The translations under genes were made by a program, and so were the position numbers. The notes below the pieces were generated by a model. That model saw nothing but the letters and a program-made list of their open reading frames with translations, was not told where the DNA came from and made no database searches. DNA of 58,431 nucleotides from Lachnospiraceae bacterium (lineage in GTDB: Bacteria; Bacillota; Clostridia; Lachnospirales; Lachnospiraceae): assembly GCA_009774245.1 (NCBI GenBank), contig VSNM01000034.1:1-58431 (forward strand). Direction: 5' to 3'. Of the stretch, positions 16,321 through 24,876 are shown piece by piece. The number at the start of each line of letters is the position of its first letter. Position 1 is the first letter of the stretch.

Positions 16321-17664
16321 ATGAATAAGGAATTAATGGAGGCGCTTAATATTCTTGAGAAGGAGAAGGAGATCAGCAAAGAGACACTCTTTGAGGCGAT
16401 TGAAAATTCTCTTTTGACCGCCTGCAAGAATCATTTTGGAAAGGCAGACAATATCACTGTCCAGATTGACAGGGAGACCTGCGATTTCATGGTGTATGCC
16501 ACAAAGGATATCGTGGCAACCTACGATGAGGTTGAGGACGAGGTTACGCAGATCTGCATTGATGACGCAATCCAGCTTTCTAAGAATGCGGTGGTCGGCG
16601 ATACGATCAATATAGAGATCAAGTCAAAAGAATTCGGGCGCATTGCGACTCAGAATGCGAAAAATGTGATATTGCAGAAGATACGCGAGGAGGAGCGGAG
16701 CGTTGTCTACAATCAGTTCTTTGAGAAAGAGAAGGACGTGGTGACAGGTATCGTACAGCGCTACATCGGCAGAAATATCAGCATTAATCTCGGAAAAGCA
16801 GATGCGATGCTCAACGAGGCGGAGCAGGTAAAGGGTGAGGAGTTTAAACCGACGGAACGCATCAAGGTATATATTCTGGAGGTAAAGAATACGCCGAAGG
16901 GACCAAGAATCCTTGTCAGCAGGACGCATCCGGAGCTTGTCAAGAGGCTCTTTGAGGCGGAGGTGACAGAGATTAAGGACGGAACCGTTGAGATCATGAG
17001 TATCGCCAGGGAGGCAGGAAGCCGCACAAAGCTTGCGGTCAGAACGAATAATCCCAACGTCGACGCGGTGGGCGCGTGCGTCGGGATGAACGGCGCCAGA
17101 GTGAATGCGATCGTCGAGGAGCTTCGCGGTGAGAAGATCGACATTGTCAACTGGGATGAGAATCCCGGAAACTTTATACAGAATGCCCTCTCTCCCGCAA
17201 AGATTGTAGCGGTGTTTGCAGATCCGGACGAAAAGACGGCGAAGGTGGTCGTGCCGGATTATCAGCTTTCGCTGGCGATTGGCAAGGAGGGACAGAATGC
17301 AAGGCTTGCGGCAAGACTGACCGGCTATAAGATCGACATTAAGTCGGAGACGCAGGCGAAGGATGCAGAAGGATTCCGCTACGAGGATTATATGTACGAT
17401 GAGGATGGAGACGTTTATTACGAGGAAGAGTATGAGGACGGCGAGTACGAGGAGGGTGAATATGACGATTCTGAGTATGCTGAGTCTGAGGATTCCACGT
17501 ATGAGGAGGAAGGCTTTGAGGATTCCGCATATGAGGAGGAAGGCTCTGAGGACGCTGCATACGAGGAGGAAGGCTCTGAGGATGCCGAGTACGAGGAAGT
17601 GGATTCTGGGGATTCCGATTTAGAGGCGGAGGATACTTCATATGAGGAGGAGACAGAGGAGTAG
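16321..17664 (+). CDS. nusA: Transcription termination/antitermination factor NusA with acidic tail
   Basis: This RNA polymerase-associated factor affects pausing, termination and antitermination. In its 447 residues the N-terminal polymerase-binding domain (1-130) is followed by S1 (about 135-200, VTGIVQRYIGRNI), KH1 (VGACVGMNGARVNAIVEEL) and KH2 (LAIGKEGQNARLAARLTGYK, about 320-340). After residue about 345 the protein ends in a roughly 100-residue extremely acidic tail with 10-residue repeats of the type EEEGSEDAAY. Firmicute NusA normally stops after KH2 or has only a short tail. The stop codon is directly followed by the ylxR ATG. Confidence 0.95.
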   Translation: MNKELMEALNILEKEKEISKETLFEAIENSLLTACKNHFGKADNITVQIDRETCDFMVYATKDIVATYDEVEDEVTQICIDDAIQLSKNAVVGDTINIEIKSKEFGRIATQNAKNVILQKIREEERSVVYNQFFEKEKDVVTGIVQRYIGRNISINLGKADAMLNEAEQVKGEEFKPTERIKVYILEVKNTPKGPRILVSRTHPELVKRLFEAEVTEIKDGTVEIMSIAREAGSRTKLAVRTNNPNVDAVGACVGMNGARVNAIVEELRGEKIDIVNWDENPGNFIQNALSPAKIVAVFADPDEKTAKVVVPDYQLSLAIGKEGQNARLAARLTGYKIDIKSETQAKDAEGFRYEDYMYDEDGDVYYEEEYEDGEYEEGEYDDSEYAESEDSTYEEEGFEDSAYEEEGSEDAAYEEEGSEDAEYEEVDSGDSDLEAEDTSYEEETEE

Positions 17665-17931
17665 ATGGCGAAAAAGATTCCGTTGAGACAGTGTATCGGC
17701 TGCGGCGAGATGAAGAGCAAGAAAGAGATGCTTCGGGTTCTGCGCACAGAGGAACAAGGCATCATTCTGGATACGACAGGCAGAAAAAATGGCAGGGGCG
17801 CTTACATATGCCCGAATCCGGAGTGCATGAAGAAGGCGAGAAAGTCGAGAGGGCTTGACAGGGCGTTCAAGATGCCAGTACCTGATGAGATATATGACAG
17901 TCTGACAAAGGAGATCGAGTTATTTGAATGA
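17665..17931 (+). CDS. ylxR: YlxR/RnpM RNA-binding protein
   Basis: This 88-residue protein of the YlxR family (DUF448) is reported in B. subtilis to bind RNase P RNA and modulate it (family knowledge). Conserved features are RQCIGCGEMKSKKEMLRVLR at residues 8-27, GRKNGRGAYIC, and a CxxxxC pair. ATG 17665 abuts the nusA stop, so translation is probably coupled; the end overlaps the next gene by 8 nt. Confidence 0.93.
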   Translation: MAKKIPLRQCIGCGEMKSKKEMLRVLRTEEQGIILDTTGRKNGRGAYICPNPECMKKARKSRGLDRAFKMPVPDEIYDSLTKEIELFE

Positions 17932-18259
17932 TTTGAGTAAGGTATATTCTATGCTGGGGCTTGCGATGAAGGCAGGCAAGGTAGTAAGTGGAGAATTTGC
18001 AACTGACAAGAGTGTCAAGGCCGGCAAGGCATGGCTTGTGATCGTCTCGGAGGATGCATCAGATAATACCAAGAAAATGTTTTCCAATATGTGTGAGTTT
18101 TACGAAGTGCCAAGATATTTTTTCGGAACAAAAGAGGAACTTGGGCATGCGATTGGCAAGGCTATGCGTTCATCTCTTGCAATTACAGATGAAAACTTCG
18201 CAAAATCAATTAGGAAGCAGCTAAAACAGTCTGTTAAGAGTGAGGGTGAGGAGGAGTAA
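17924..18259 (+). CDS. ylxQ: L7Ae-family K-turn-binding protein YlxQ
   Basis: This 111-residue L7Ae/L30e-like ribosomal-type protein binds kink-turn RNA. It begins with YSMLGLAMKAGKVVSGEFAT, then AWLVIVSEDASDNTKKMF and VPRYFFGTKEELGHAIGKA, the standard order for the family. The start is TTG at 17924, overlapping ylxR by 8 nt; no in-frame ATG is closer. It sits between ylxR and infB as in Bacillus. Confidence 0.92.
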   Translation: MNDLSKVYSMLGLAMKAGKVVSGEFATDKSVKAGKAWLVIVSEDASDNTKKMFSNMCEFYEVPRYFFGTKEELGHAIGKAMRSSLAITDENFAKSIRKQLKQSVKSEGEEE

Positions 18260-18260
18260 T

Positions 18261-21200
18261 ATGGCGAAAATGAAAGTGTATGAACTGGCACAGGAAATCG
18301 GCGTGAAGAGCGCGGAGGTTCTTGCATTATTAAAAAATAAGGGTATAGAGGTAAAAAGCCACATGAGTGTATTAGAGGACGGACAGGTCGAAGATGTAAG
18401 AAAGACGATGAAAACGCCTGCTAAGTCGGAAGAGGCACCTAAGACGACGACGGAAAAGAGCGAGCCTGCAAAGGCTGCGGCATCAGGGGAAACGAAGGCG
18501 CCTGCCAAGACTGGTGAGGGAGTTGTAAAGAAGAAAAAGAGCATTATATTTGTGAGCAACCCTCATAATTCCAAGATGCCGGGAGGAGCGCAGATTCCCA
18601 GAAAGCCTGCGCGTGTGGAGAAAAAGCCGGCACCGACGGCCAAGGCAGAAAACGCGGAGGTCAAAAAGCCTGTACCGCAGGCAAAGACAGAGAATGTGGA
18701 GACAGTAAAGCCGACAGCTGCGGCAAAATCAGAGCCTGCTGTCGGGATGCCTGCACAGAAGGCAGCGGAAAGCACAAAAACGGTTGAGACCAGGGCAGAG
18801 CAGACGCAAAAGGTAGAGAGCGTAAAGGTGCAGTCTGCCGTGAAGGCGGAGGAACCGACAAAGACAGCCGCTGTCAGGGCAGAGGAAGCAAGACCTGTGC
18901 AGAAAAATGAGAATCGTGATGGTCAGAGAAGTTACGATGGAAACAGAGGCGATGGCCAGCGTCGGGGCAATGCCGGAAACAACAAAAACGACGGTCAGCG
19001 TCGTGACGGTCAGCGAGGCGACGGCCAGCGCCGTGACGGTCAGAGAAGCTACGACGGGAGCAGAGGTGACGGCCAGCGCCGCGACGGTCAGAGAGGTTAT
19101 GACAATAACAGAGGTGACGGCCAGCGCCGCGACGGCCAGAGGGGCGACGGTCAGCGCCGTGACGGTCAGAGAGGTTATGACAATAACAGGGGTGACGGCC
19201 AGCGTCAGGGCGGAAGGCCCGGGCAGGGCTTTGGCGGTGGACGCGATAATGACCGCGGTCGTGATAACAGAGGCGGTTTTGGCGGCAAAAATTCCGGCAA
19301 GAGCGGTGGATTTGTGCCAGAAAGTCCGATCAAGGATGCCGAGAAACATAGGGACGAGGAGAAGCGTCGTATCAGTCAGGAGAAGGATAAGAGAAACCGC
19401 AAGGATCTGATCTACGAGGAGGATAGCGACAATATCAAGGGTAAGGGCAAAAACAAGCCGGGTAAGTTTATCAAGCCTGAGAAGAAGGCGGCAGAGACTG
19501 TCGAGGAACAGATCAAGGTGATTACGCTTCCAGAGACGCTCACGATCAAAGAGCTTGCCGACAAGATGAAGATACAGCCGTCTGTGATCGTCAAGAAGCT
19601 TTTCCTGCAGGGACAGATCGTGACGGTCAATCAGGAGATCACATACGAGACAGCAGAGAACATTGCGATCGAGTACGATATTATTTGCGAGCAGGAAGTG
19701 AAGGTCGACGTCATCGAGGAGCTTCTGAAGGAGGACGAGGAGAAGCAGGAGGATATGGTTCCGAGATCACCTGTCATCTGTGTAATGGGGCATGTTGACC
19801 ATGGCAAGACGTCGCTTCTGGATGCGATCAGAAAGACAAATGTGACCGACAAGGAGGCAGGCGGCATCACGCAGCATATCGGTGCGTACACAGTCAATGT
19901 CAATGGACAGAAGATTACGTTCCTCGACACTCCGGGACATGAGGCGTTCACAGCCATGCGTATGCGTGGAGCAAACTCAACAGATATTGCGATTCTTGTG
20001 GTGGCGGCAGACGACGGTGTGATGCCGCAGACGGTGGAGGCGATCAACCATGCGAAGGCGGCAGGCATTGAGATCATTGTCGCTGTCAACAAGATTGATA
20101 AGCCCGGCGCCAATATAGAGCGTGTGAAGCAGGAGCTCACAGAGTACGGTCTGATCGCGGAGGACTGGGGCGGAAGCACAGTGTTTGTGCCAGTCTCTGC
20201 GAAGAGCGGTGAAGGCATCGAGCAGCTGCTAGAGATGATTCTGTTAACTGCGGAGGTGCTGGAGCTCAAGGCGAATCCAAACAGACGCGCGAGAGGTCTT
20301 GTGATCGAGGCAGAGCTTGACAAGGGGCGTGGTCCGGTCGCTACGATTCTGGTTCAGAAGGGTACGTTAAAGGTTGGCGATTTCGTGTCAGCGGGCGCAG
20401 CGAGCGGTAAGGTTCGTGCCATGGTGGATGATAAGGGAAGACGTGTGAAGGAGGCAGGTCCTTCTATTCCGGTGGAGATCCTTGGCCTTGGCGATGTGCC
20501 GAATGCCGGTGAGATCTTTATTGCGCATGAGAATGACAAGGAAGCAAAATATTATGCGGAGACCTTCGTGGCTCAGAATAAAGAGAAGCTTCTTGAGGAT
20601 ACTAAGGCTAAGATGTCGCTTGACGATCTGTTTTCACAGATTCAGGCCGGCAATCTCAAGGAGCTCAACCTGATCATCAAGGCAGATGTACAGGGCAGTG
20701 TGGAGGCTGTGAAACAGAGTCTTATGAAGCTGTCCAACGAGGAAGTCGTGGTTAAGTGTATTCACGGCGGAGTCGGTGCGATCAATGAGTCAGACGTCAT
20801 CCTTGCCTCTGCGTCCAAGGCGATCATCATTGGTTTTAATGTGCGTCCGGACACGCAGGCGAAGGCTACGGCGGAGCGTGAGGGCGTCGATGTCAGGCTG
20901 TACAAGGTGATCTATCAGGCGATTGAGGATATCGAAGCCGCGATGAAGGGTATGCTTGATCCTGTATTTGAGGAGAAGGTGATCGGTCATGCAGAAGTGA
21001 GACAGATCTTCAAGGCATCGGCGGTGGGCAATATTGCAGGCTCCTATGTCCTTGACGGCATGTTCCAGAGAGGATGTAAGATCAGGATTACCCGTGAGGG
21101 TGAGCAGATCTATGAGGGTGAGCTTGCTTCACTCAAGAGATTTAAGGATGATGTCAAGGAAGTGAAAGCCGGTTTTGAGTGCGGTCTGGTATTTGAAGGC

Positions 21201-21263
21201 TTTGACAGCATGCAGGAGCTTGATATTGTGGAGGCATATATCATGGTCGAGGTGCCGAGATAA
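18261..21263 (+). CDS. infB: Translation initiation factor IF-2 with long RGDG-rich N-terminal region
   Basis: This GTPase recruits initiator tRNA to the 30S subunit and promotes subunit joining. The 1000-residue protein starts with an IF2N domain (MAKMKVYELAQEIGVKSAEV). Residues about 50-390 are low-complexity: Lys/Ala/Pro-rich, then many tandem DGQRRDGQRG-type units (about 18919-19210) with YDNNRG spacers. A second IF2N domain follows (ITIKELADKMKIQPSVIVK), then the G domain (P-loop GHVDHGKTS, G3 DTPGHEAF, G4 NKID), domains II, III and IV. ATG 18261 has GGAGGAG just upstream; an in-frame GTG at 18240 is less likely. The core is typical of the family, and the length is explained by the repeats. 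Confidence 0.96.
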   Translation: MAKMKVYELAQEIGVKSAEVLALLKNKGIEVKSHMSVLEDGQVEDVRKTMKTPAKSEEAPKTTTEKSEPAKAAASGETKAPAKTGEGVVKKKKSIIFVSNPHNSKMPGGAQIPRKPARVEKKPAPTAKAENAEVKKPVPQAKTENVETVKPTAAAKSEPAVGMPAQKAAESTKTVETRAEQTQKVESVKVQSAVKAEEPTKTAAVRAEEARPVQKNENRDGQRSYDGNRGDGQRRGNAGNNKNDGQRRDGQRGDGQRRDGQRSYDGSRGDGQRRDGQRGYDNNRGDGQRRDGQRGDGQRRDGQRGYDNNRGDGQRQGGRPGQGFGGGRDNDRGRDNRGGFGGKNSGKSGGFVPESPIKDAEKHRDEEKRRISQEKDKRNRKDLIYEEDSDNIKGKGKNKPGKFIKPEKKAAETVEEQIKVITLPETLTIKELADKMKIQPSVIVKKLFLQGQIVTVNQEITYETAENIAIEYDIICEQEVKVDVIEELLKEDEEKQEDMVPRSPVICVMGHVDHGKTSLLDAIRKTNVTDKEAGGITQHIGAYTVNVNGQKITFLDTPGHEAFTAMRMRGANSTDIAILVVAADDGVMPQTVEAINHAKAAGIEIIVAVNKIDKPGANIERVKQELTEYGLIAEDWGGSTVFVPVSAKSGEGIEQLLEMILLTAEVLELKANPNRRARGLVIEAELDKGRGPVATILVQKGTLKVGDFVSAGAASGKVRAMVDDKGRRVKEAGPSIPVEILGLGDVPNAGEIFIAHENDKEAKYYAETFVAQNKEKLLEDTKAKMSLDDLFSQIQAGNLKELNLIIKADVQGSVEAVKQSLMKLSNEEVVVKCIHGGVGAINESDVILASASKAIIIGFNVRPDTQAKATAEREGVDVRLYKVIYQAIEDIEAAMKGMLDPVFEEKVIGHAEVRQIFKASAVGNIAGSYVLDGMFQRGCKIRITREGEQIYEGELASLKRFKDDVKEVKAGFECGLVFEGFDSMQELDIVEAYIMVEVPR

Positions 21264-21287
21264 GAAATGGAGAGGTAACTGTTAAAT

Positions 21288-21698
21288 ATGAGAAAGAACA
21301 GCGTTAAAAACACCCGTGTGAACGGGGAGGTTCATCGTGTTCTGGCGGAGGTCATAAGGAGTGAGATCAAAGATCCGCGGATCAATCCTATGACCTCGGT
21401 GGTCTCTGTCGAGGTCGCGCCTGATCTGAAAACCTGTAAGGCATGGATCAGCGTGCTGGGCAACGAGGATTCGCAGAGGGATACGCTCGAGGGATTGAGG
21501 AGCGCGGAGGGTTATATCAGAAGTCTGCTGGCAAGGAAGATCAATCTGCGCAATACGCCGGAGATTCGGTTCATCCTTGACCAGTCGATTGCCTATGGCG
21601 TATCCATGTCCAAAAAGATAGAGGATATCAACCGTGCAGATGATGCGAGACACATCGATGACAGCGAAAACGAGGCAGACGAGAATGAAATCGAGTAG
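21288..21698 (+). CDS. rbfA: 30S ribosome-binding factor RbfA
   Basis: This 136-residue KH-like protein binds the 30S subunit and assists 16S rRNA 5'-end maturation. Typical segments are RVNGEVHRVLAEVIRSEIKD (about 9-28), DLKTCKAWISVLG, and IPLR-type basic end RNTPEIRFILDQSIAYGVSM. The last 25 residues are an acidic tail (DDSENEADENEIE). It lies 24 nt after infB. Confidence 0.94.
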   Translation: MRKNSVKNTRVNGEVHRVLAEVIRSEIKDPRINPMTSVVSVEVAPDLKTCKAWISVLGNEDSQRDTLEGLRSAEGYIRSLLARKINLRNTPEIRFILDQSIAYGVSMSKKIEDINRADDARHIDDSENEADENEIE

Positions 21699-21736
21699 CG
21701 GAAGCGCTCTCGTGCATCTCGTGCAATTGGAAAGGT

Positions 21737-21776
21737 AAAAAAGTATCTGGGAACATTTGACTTCCCAGATATTTTT
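21737..21776 (+). terminator. Intrinsic terminator between rbfA and nrnA
   Basis: TATCTGGGAA / TTCCCAGATA forms a 10-bp stem, preceded by A and followed by TTTTT. It may partially end transcripts of the infB operon before nrnA. Confidence 0.7.
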
Positions 21777-21853
21777 GTGTATGATGTACACAGGCGTAAG
21801 TTTCACACGCCAATAATGAGGAGAGAAAAAATTTATTGATTGTAAGGGTAGTG

Positions 21854-22852
21854 ATGAGTATGGAAAAATTTAATTTATTAGAAGAATGTAAGGATGCCGC
21901 AAATATTTTTATTTCAGGTCATATCAGACCGGACGGGGACTGTGTTGGTTCCTGTCTGGCGATGTACCAATATCTGAGGAAGGCTCTGCCGGAGGCCAAG
22001 GTCAGGGTGGCGTTGGAGGAGCCCGCCGAAGTATTTCGGTGCATCAGGGGTTTTGATGAGATTGACAATACATACACAGTGGACGGCGATGTGGATGTGT
22101 TTATCGCGCTTGACTGTGAGAAGTCAAGACTCGGTGCGGCGGAGGAGATCTTTGCCAATGCCAGAAAACGCATCAATGTCGATCACCACGTCAGCAATGA
22201 GCGCGGGTGCGGCGACGTCAATTATGTGGTTCCGGGTTTCAGTTCGACAGCAGAGCTTGTATATGGTCTGTTTGACAAACAGTATATGGATGAGGAGATT
22301 GCCAAAGCTGTTTACATAGGGATGGCACATGACACAGGAATATTCAGATATTCGAACACATCGCCCGAGACGCTTCGGATTGCCGCGGAGCTGATTGAGT
22401 ATGGATTTGATTTTCCGGAGCTGATAGACGAGACATTTTATGAGAAAACATATGCGCAGAATCAGCTATTGGGCAGGGCGCTCCTGGAGAGCATCGTCTT
22501 TATGAACGGAAAGTGCATCGTCAGCGCCATCGACAAGAAGACGCTTGATTTTTACAATGCCACATCGAAGGACCTGGAAGGAATCGTCAATCAGCTCCGC
22601 ATCACAAAGGGCGTGGAGTGTGCAATTTTTATGTATATGACAGGAAACCTGGAGTATAAGGTGAGTCTGCGCTCCTGCAAATATGTGGATGTGAGCAAGG
22701 TCGCCGCATTTTTTGGCGGCGGTGGTCATGTGAGGGCTGCAGGCTGTACGTTAAACGGAACCTTTTATGATGTAGTGAATAATATCTCGAAGCAGATCGA
22801 ACTGCAGATGAAGGAGCACGCGGAGGAGAGCAAAGAGACGGATTGTTTATAA
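21854..22852 (+). CDS. nrnA: DHH-family phosphoesterase, bifunctional oligoribonuclease/PAP phosphatase NrnA
   Basis: This 332-residue DHH/DHHA1 enzyme degrades short RNA (nanoRNA) to mononucleotides and removes the 3'-phosphate of pAp (family knowledge). Motifs are SGHIRPDGDCVGSCLAM (residues about 22-38), FIALDCEKSRLG, the name-giving DHH in VDHHVSNERG, AHDTGIFRYSNTS, and the C-terminal GGGGHVRAAG substrate loop. I chose ATG 21854 with AAGGG upstream; ATG 21860 is also possible. It lies in the rbfA-nrnA-truB-ribF order usual for Firmicutes. Confidence 0.93.
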   Translation: MSMEKFNLLEECKDAANIFISGHIRPDGDCVGSCLAMYQYLRKALPEAKVRVALEEPAEVFRCIRGFDEIDNTYTVDGDVDVFIALDCEKSRLGAAEEIFANARKRINVDHHVSNERGCGDVNYVVPGFSSTAELVYGLFDKQYMDEEIAKAVYIGMAHDTGIFRYSNTSPETLRIAAELIEYGFDFPELIDETFYEKTYAQNQLLGRALLESIVFMNGKCIVSAIDKKTLDFYNATSKDLEGIVNQLRITKGVECAIFMYMTGNLEYKVSLRSCKYVDVSKVAAFFGGGGHVRAAGCTLNGTFYDVVNNISKQIELQMKEHAEESKETDCL

Positions 22853-22867
22853 ATTGGCGGTGGGATA

Positions 22868-23773
22868 TTGATTAACGGTATCATGAATATATACAAAGAG
22901 GCCGGCTACACGTCGCATGATGTGGTAGCCAGGCTTCGCGGAATTGTGAGACAGAAAAAGATAGGACACACGGGAACACTGGACCCTGACGCAGTAGGGG
23001 TTCTTCCGGTGTGTTTTGGCAGTGCGACAAAGCTCTGCGATATGATGACAGACAAGAGTAAAGAGTATGAAGCACTTATGAGACTAGGCGTGACGACGGA
23101 CACGCAGGACCTGAGCGGCAGGATTCTCACAGAGTCCGCCGTCAGCGTGAGTGAATCGGAAGTGGAGGCTGTGGTGATGGGGTTTGTCGGCGGATACGAG
23201 CAGATACCGCCGATGTACTCTGCGCTGAAGGTGAATGGAAAAAAGCTGTACGAGCTTGCCAGGGCGGGGCGGGAAGTGGAGCGTCAGCCACGGCATGTCG
23301 AGATTGCGTCTATTAGGATCTTGGACATGAACCTGCCCGAGGTAAGGTTTGTGGTGGGATGTTCCAAAGGAACTTATATCAGAACGCTGTGTGCCGACAT
23401 CGGGGAAAAGCTCGGCTGTGGAGCGGTGATGGCGGAGTTAAAGCGCACAAGGGTTGGAAGCTTTCGGATAGAGGATTCGATCAGTCTCTCACAGGTGGAG
23501 GTATTGGTGCGGCTGGGGACATATGGAGCTTATGTCATTGCGCCGGACAGTGTTTTTGCGCAGTATGCGGGGGCGGCAGTAAAGTGCGAGGCTGAAAAAG
23601 CATTGTTAAATGGAAATAAACTGTATCCGCGGCAGCTTGATTTTGACAGTCACACACTTTTATCGGACGGCGATCTGCTTCGTGTGTATAATGGCAGACG
23701 GGAGTTCAGGGGGGTATATACTTTTGTGGAGAGCGAGGGAGTGTTCAAGCCTTTTAAGATGTTTTTGGAATAG
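22868..23773 (+). CDS. truB: tRNA pseudouridine(55) synthase TruB
   Basis: The enzyme makes pseudouridine 55 in the T-arm of tRNAs. The 301-residue protein has the catalytic motif GHTGTLDPDAVGVLPVCFG (about 36-54, Asp catalytic), the second motif YEALMRLGVTTDTQD, MYSALKVNGKKLYELARAG, and the C-terminal PUA-like end. The start is TTG at 22868, 15 nt after nrnA, in an operon with ribF. Confidence 0.95.
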   Translation: MINGIMNIYKEAGYTSHDVVARLRGIVRQKKIGHTGTLDPDAVGVLPVCFGSATKLCDMMTDKSKEYEALMRLGVTTDTQDLSGRILTESAVSVSESEVEAVVMGFVGGYEQIPPMYSALKVNGKKLYELARAGREVERQPRHVEIASIRILDMNLPEVRFVVGCSKGTYIRTLCADIGEKLGCGAVMAELKRTRVGSFRIEDSISLSQVEVLVRLGTYGAYVIAPDSVFAQYAGAAVKCEAEKALLNGNKLYPRQLDFDSHTLLSDGDLLRVYNGRREFRGVYTFVESEGVFKPFKMFLE

Positions 23774-23819
23774 TGATCCGGGATTTCGCCGGAGCGGGCG
23801 AATGGGAGTTTGGTAGAAA

Positions 23820-24767
23820 ATGAAGATTATAGAGAATACGACGGAATTTTGTATCGAGGGGGAGACTGCAGCAGCCATCGGTAAATTTGACGGTTTTCAC
23901 AGGGGACATCAGAAGCTTCTGGCACAATTGCGACAGCAGCAGGAAAAGGGCCTGAAATCAGTGGTGTTTACTTTCGTTCCGTCGCCGGCGGCATTTTTTA
24001 GTGATGAGCCGGTACGGGAACTTTCCACCCGGGAAGAAAAACGCCGGATTTTTGAAAATGCAGGTGTTGATTATCTGATTGAATATCCTTTTTATCAGGA
24101 AATAGCAGATATGGAGCCGGAGACTTACATTAAAGAGGTGCTCGCAGACAGGATTCATGCGAAGTGCGTGGTTGCGGGAGAGGATGTTTCCTATGGAAGA
24201 CATGGAGCCGGAGACTATCAACTGCTGCAGAAGATGGCGCCAGAGTATGGATATCAGGTGATTCTGATTGACAAGGTAATGTACGGGGACAAGGAAGTCA
24301 GCTCCACCTATGTGCGTGAGGAAGTGAGCAGGGGAAATATGGAGCTGGTGGCGGAGCTGCTGGGCGCGCCATATCATGTGAGCGGAGAGATCGTACATGG
24401 GAAAAAATTTGGGCGCACGATCGGTATGCCGACGGTGAACCTGCTGCCGCCGCAGGATAAGCTGCTGCCGCCGAACGGAGTGTACTATTCCTATGTACAG
24501 CTTCGCAGCAGGACAGGCGATATGCCGTATGATGGCAGGAGGCTGGCATCCATCACTAATATTGGGACAAAGCCTACGGTGGATCACAGCTCTGTGATGG
24601 GTGTGGAGACATATATTTATGATTTCGACAGCGAGGTATATGGAGAGGAGATGGAGGTCAGCCTGTTAAAGTACAAAAGACCGGAGATGCATTTTGACGG
24701 AGTGGATATGTTAAGGGCGCAGATGGAAGCAGATCTTGCGGATGGCAGAAAGTTTCATGAAATGTAA
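23820..24767 (+). CDS. ribF: Bifunctional riboflavin kinase/FAD synthetase RibF
   Basis: This 315-residue enzyme phosphorylates riboflavin to FMN and adenylylates it to FAD. The N-terminal FAD synthetase domain has GKFDGFHRGHQKLL (about 21-34, the HxGH nucleotidyl-transfer motif) and SSTYVREEVSRG. The C-terminal flavokinase domain begins at about 185 with GRTIGMPTVNL and contains NGVYYSYVQL and SITNIGTKPTV. ATG 23820, 46 nt after truB. It is the last gene of the operon. Confidence 0.95.
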   Translation: MKIIENTTEFCIEGETAAAIGKFDGFHRGHQKLLAQLRQQQEKGLKSVVFTFVPSPAAFFSDEPVRELSTREEKRRIFENAGVDYLIEYPFYQEIADMEPETYIKEVLADRIHAKCVVAGEDVSYGRHGAGDYQLLQKMAPEYGYQVILIDKVMYGDKEVSSTYVREEVSRGNMELVAELLGAPYHVSGEIVHGKKFGRTIGMPTVNLLPPQDKLLPPNGVYYSYVQLRSRTGDMPYDGRRLASITNIGTKPTVDHSSVMGVETYIYDFDSEVYGEEMEVSLLKYKRPEMHFDGVDMLRAQMEADLADGRKFHEM

Positions 24768-24788
24768 AATACAAAAATCAACAAAAAG

Positions 24789-24817
24789 TTGACAGATATG
24801 ATTTTTGATGGTATATT
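24789..24817 (+). promoter_or_regulatory. Promoter of the SH3-NlpC/P60 gene
   Basis: TTGACA (24789-24794) and TATATT (24812-24817) with a 17-nt spacer, 60 nt before ATG 24877. The -35 hexamer is a perfect consensus. Confidence 0.7.
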
Positions 24818-24876
24818 AATTCTGTAATTTATATGTAACAAAAATGTAACAAAGTTCAGCGGAAGATTGCGCGAAG

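Noticed and set aside
18919..19215. Regular short repeats that could suggest a CRISPR array
   Set aside because: Repeats are in frame inside infB, vary in length and have no unique spacers.
18729..19349. 206-codon minus-strand frame with T/A/V-rich repeats
   Set aside because: It is the antisense of the infB low-complexity repeats.
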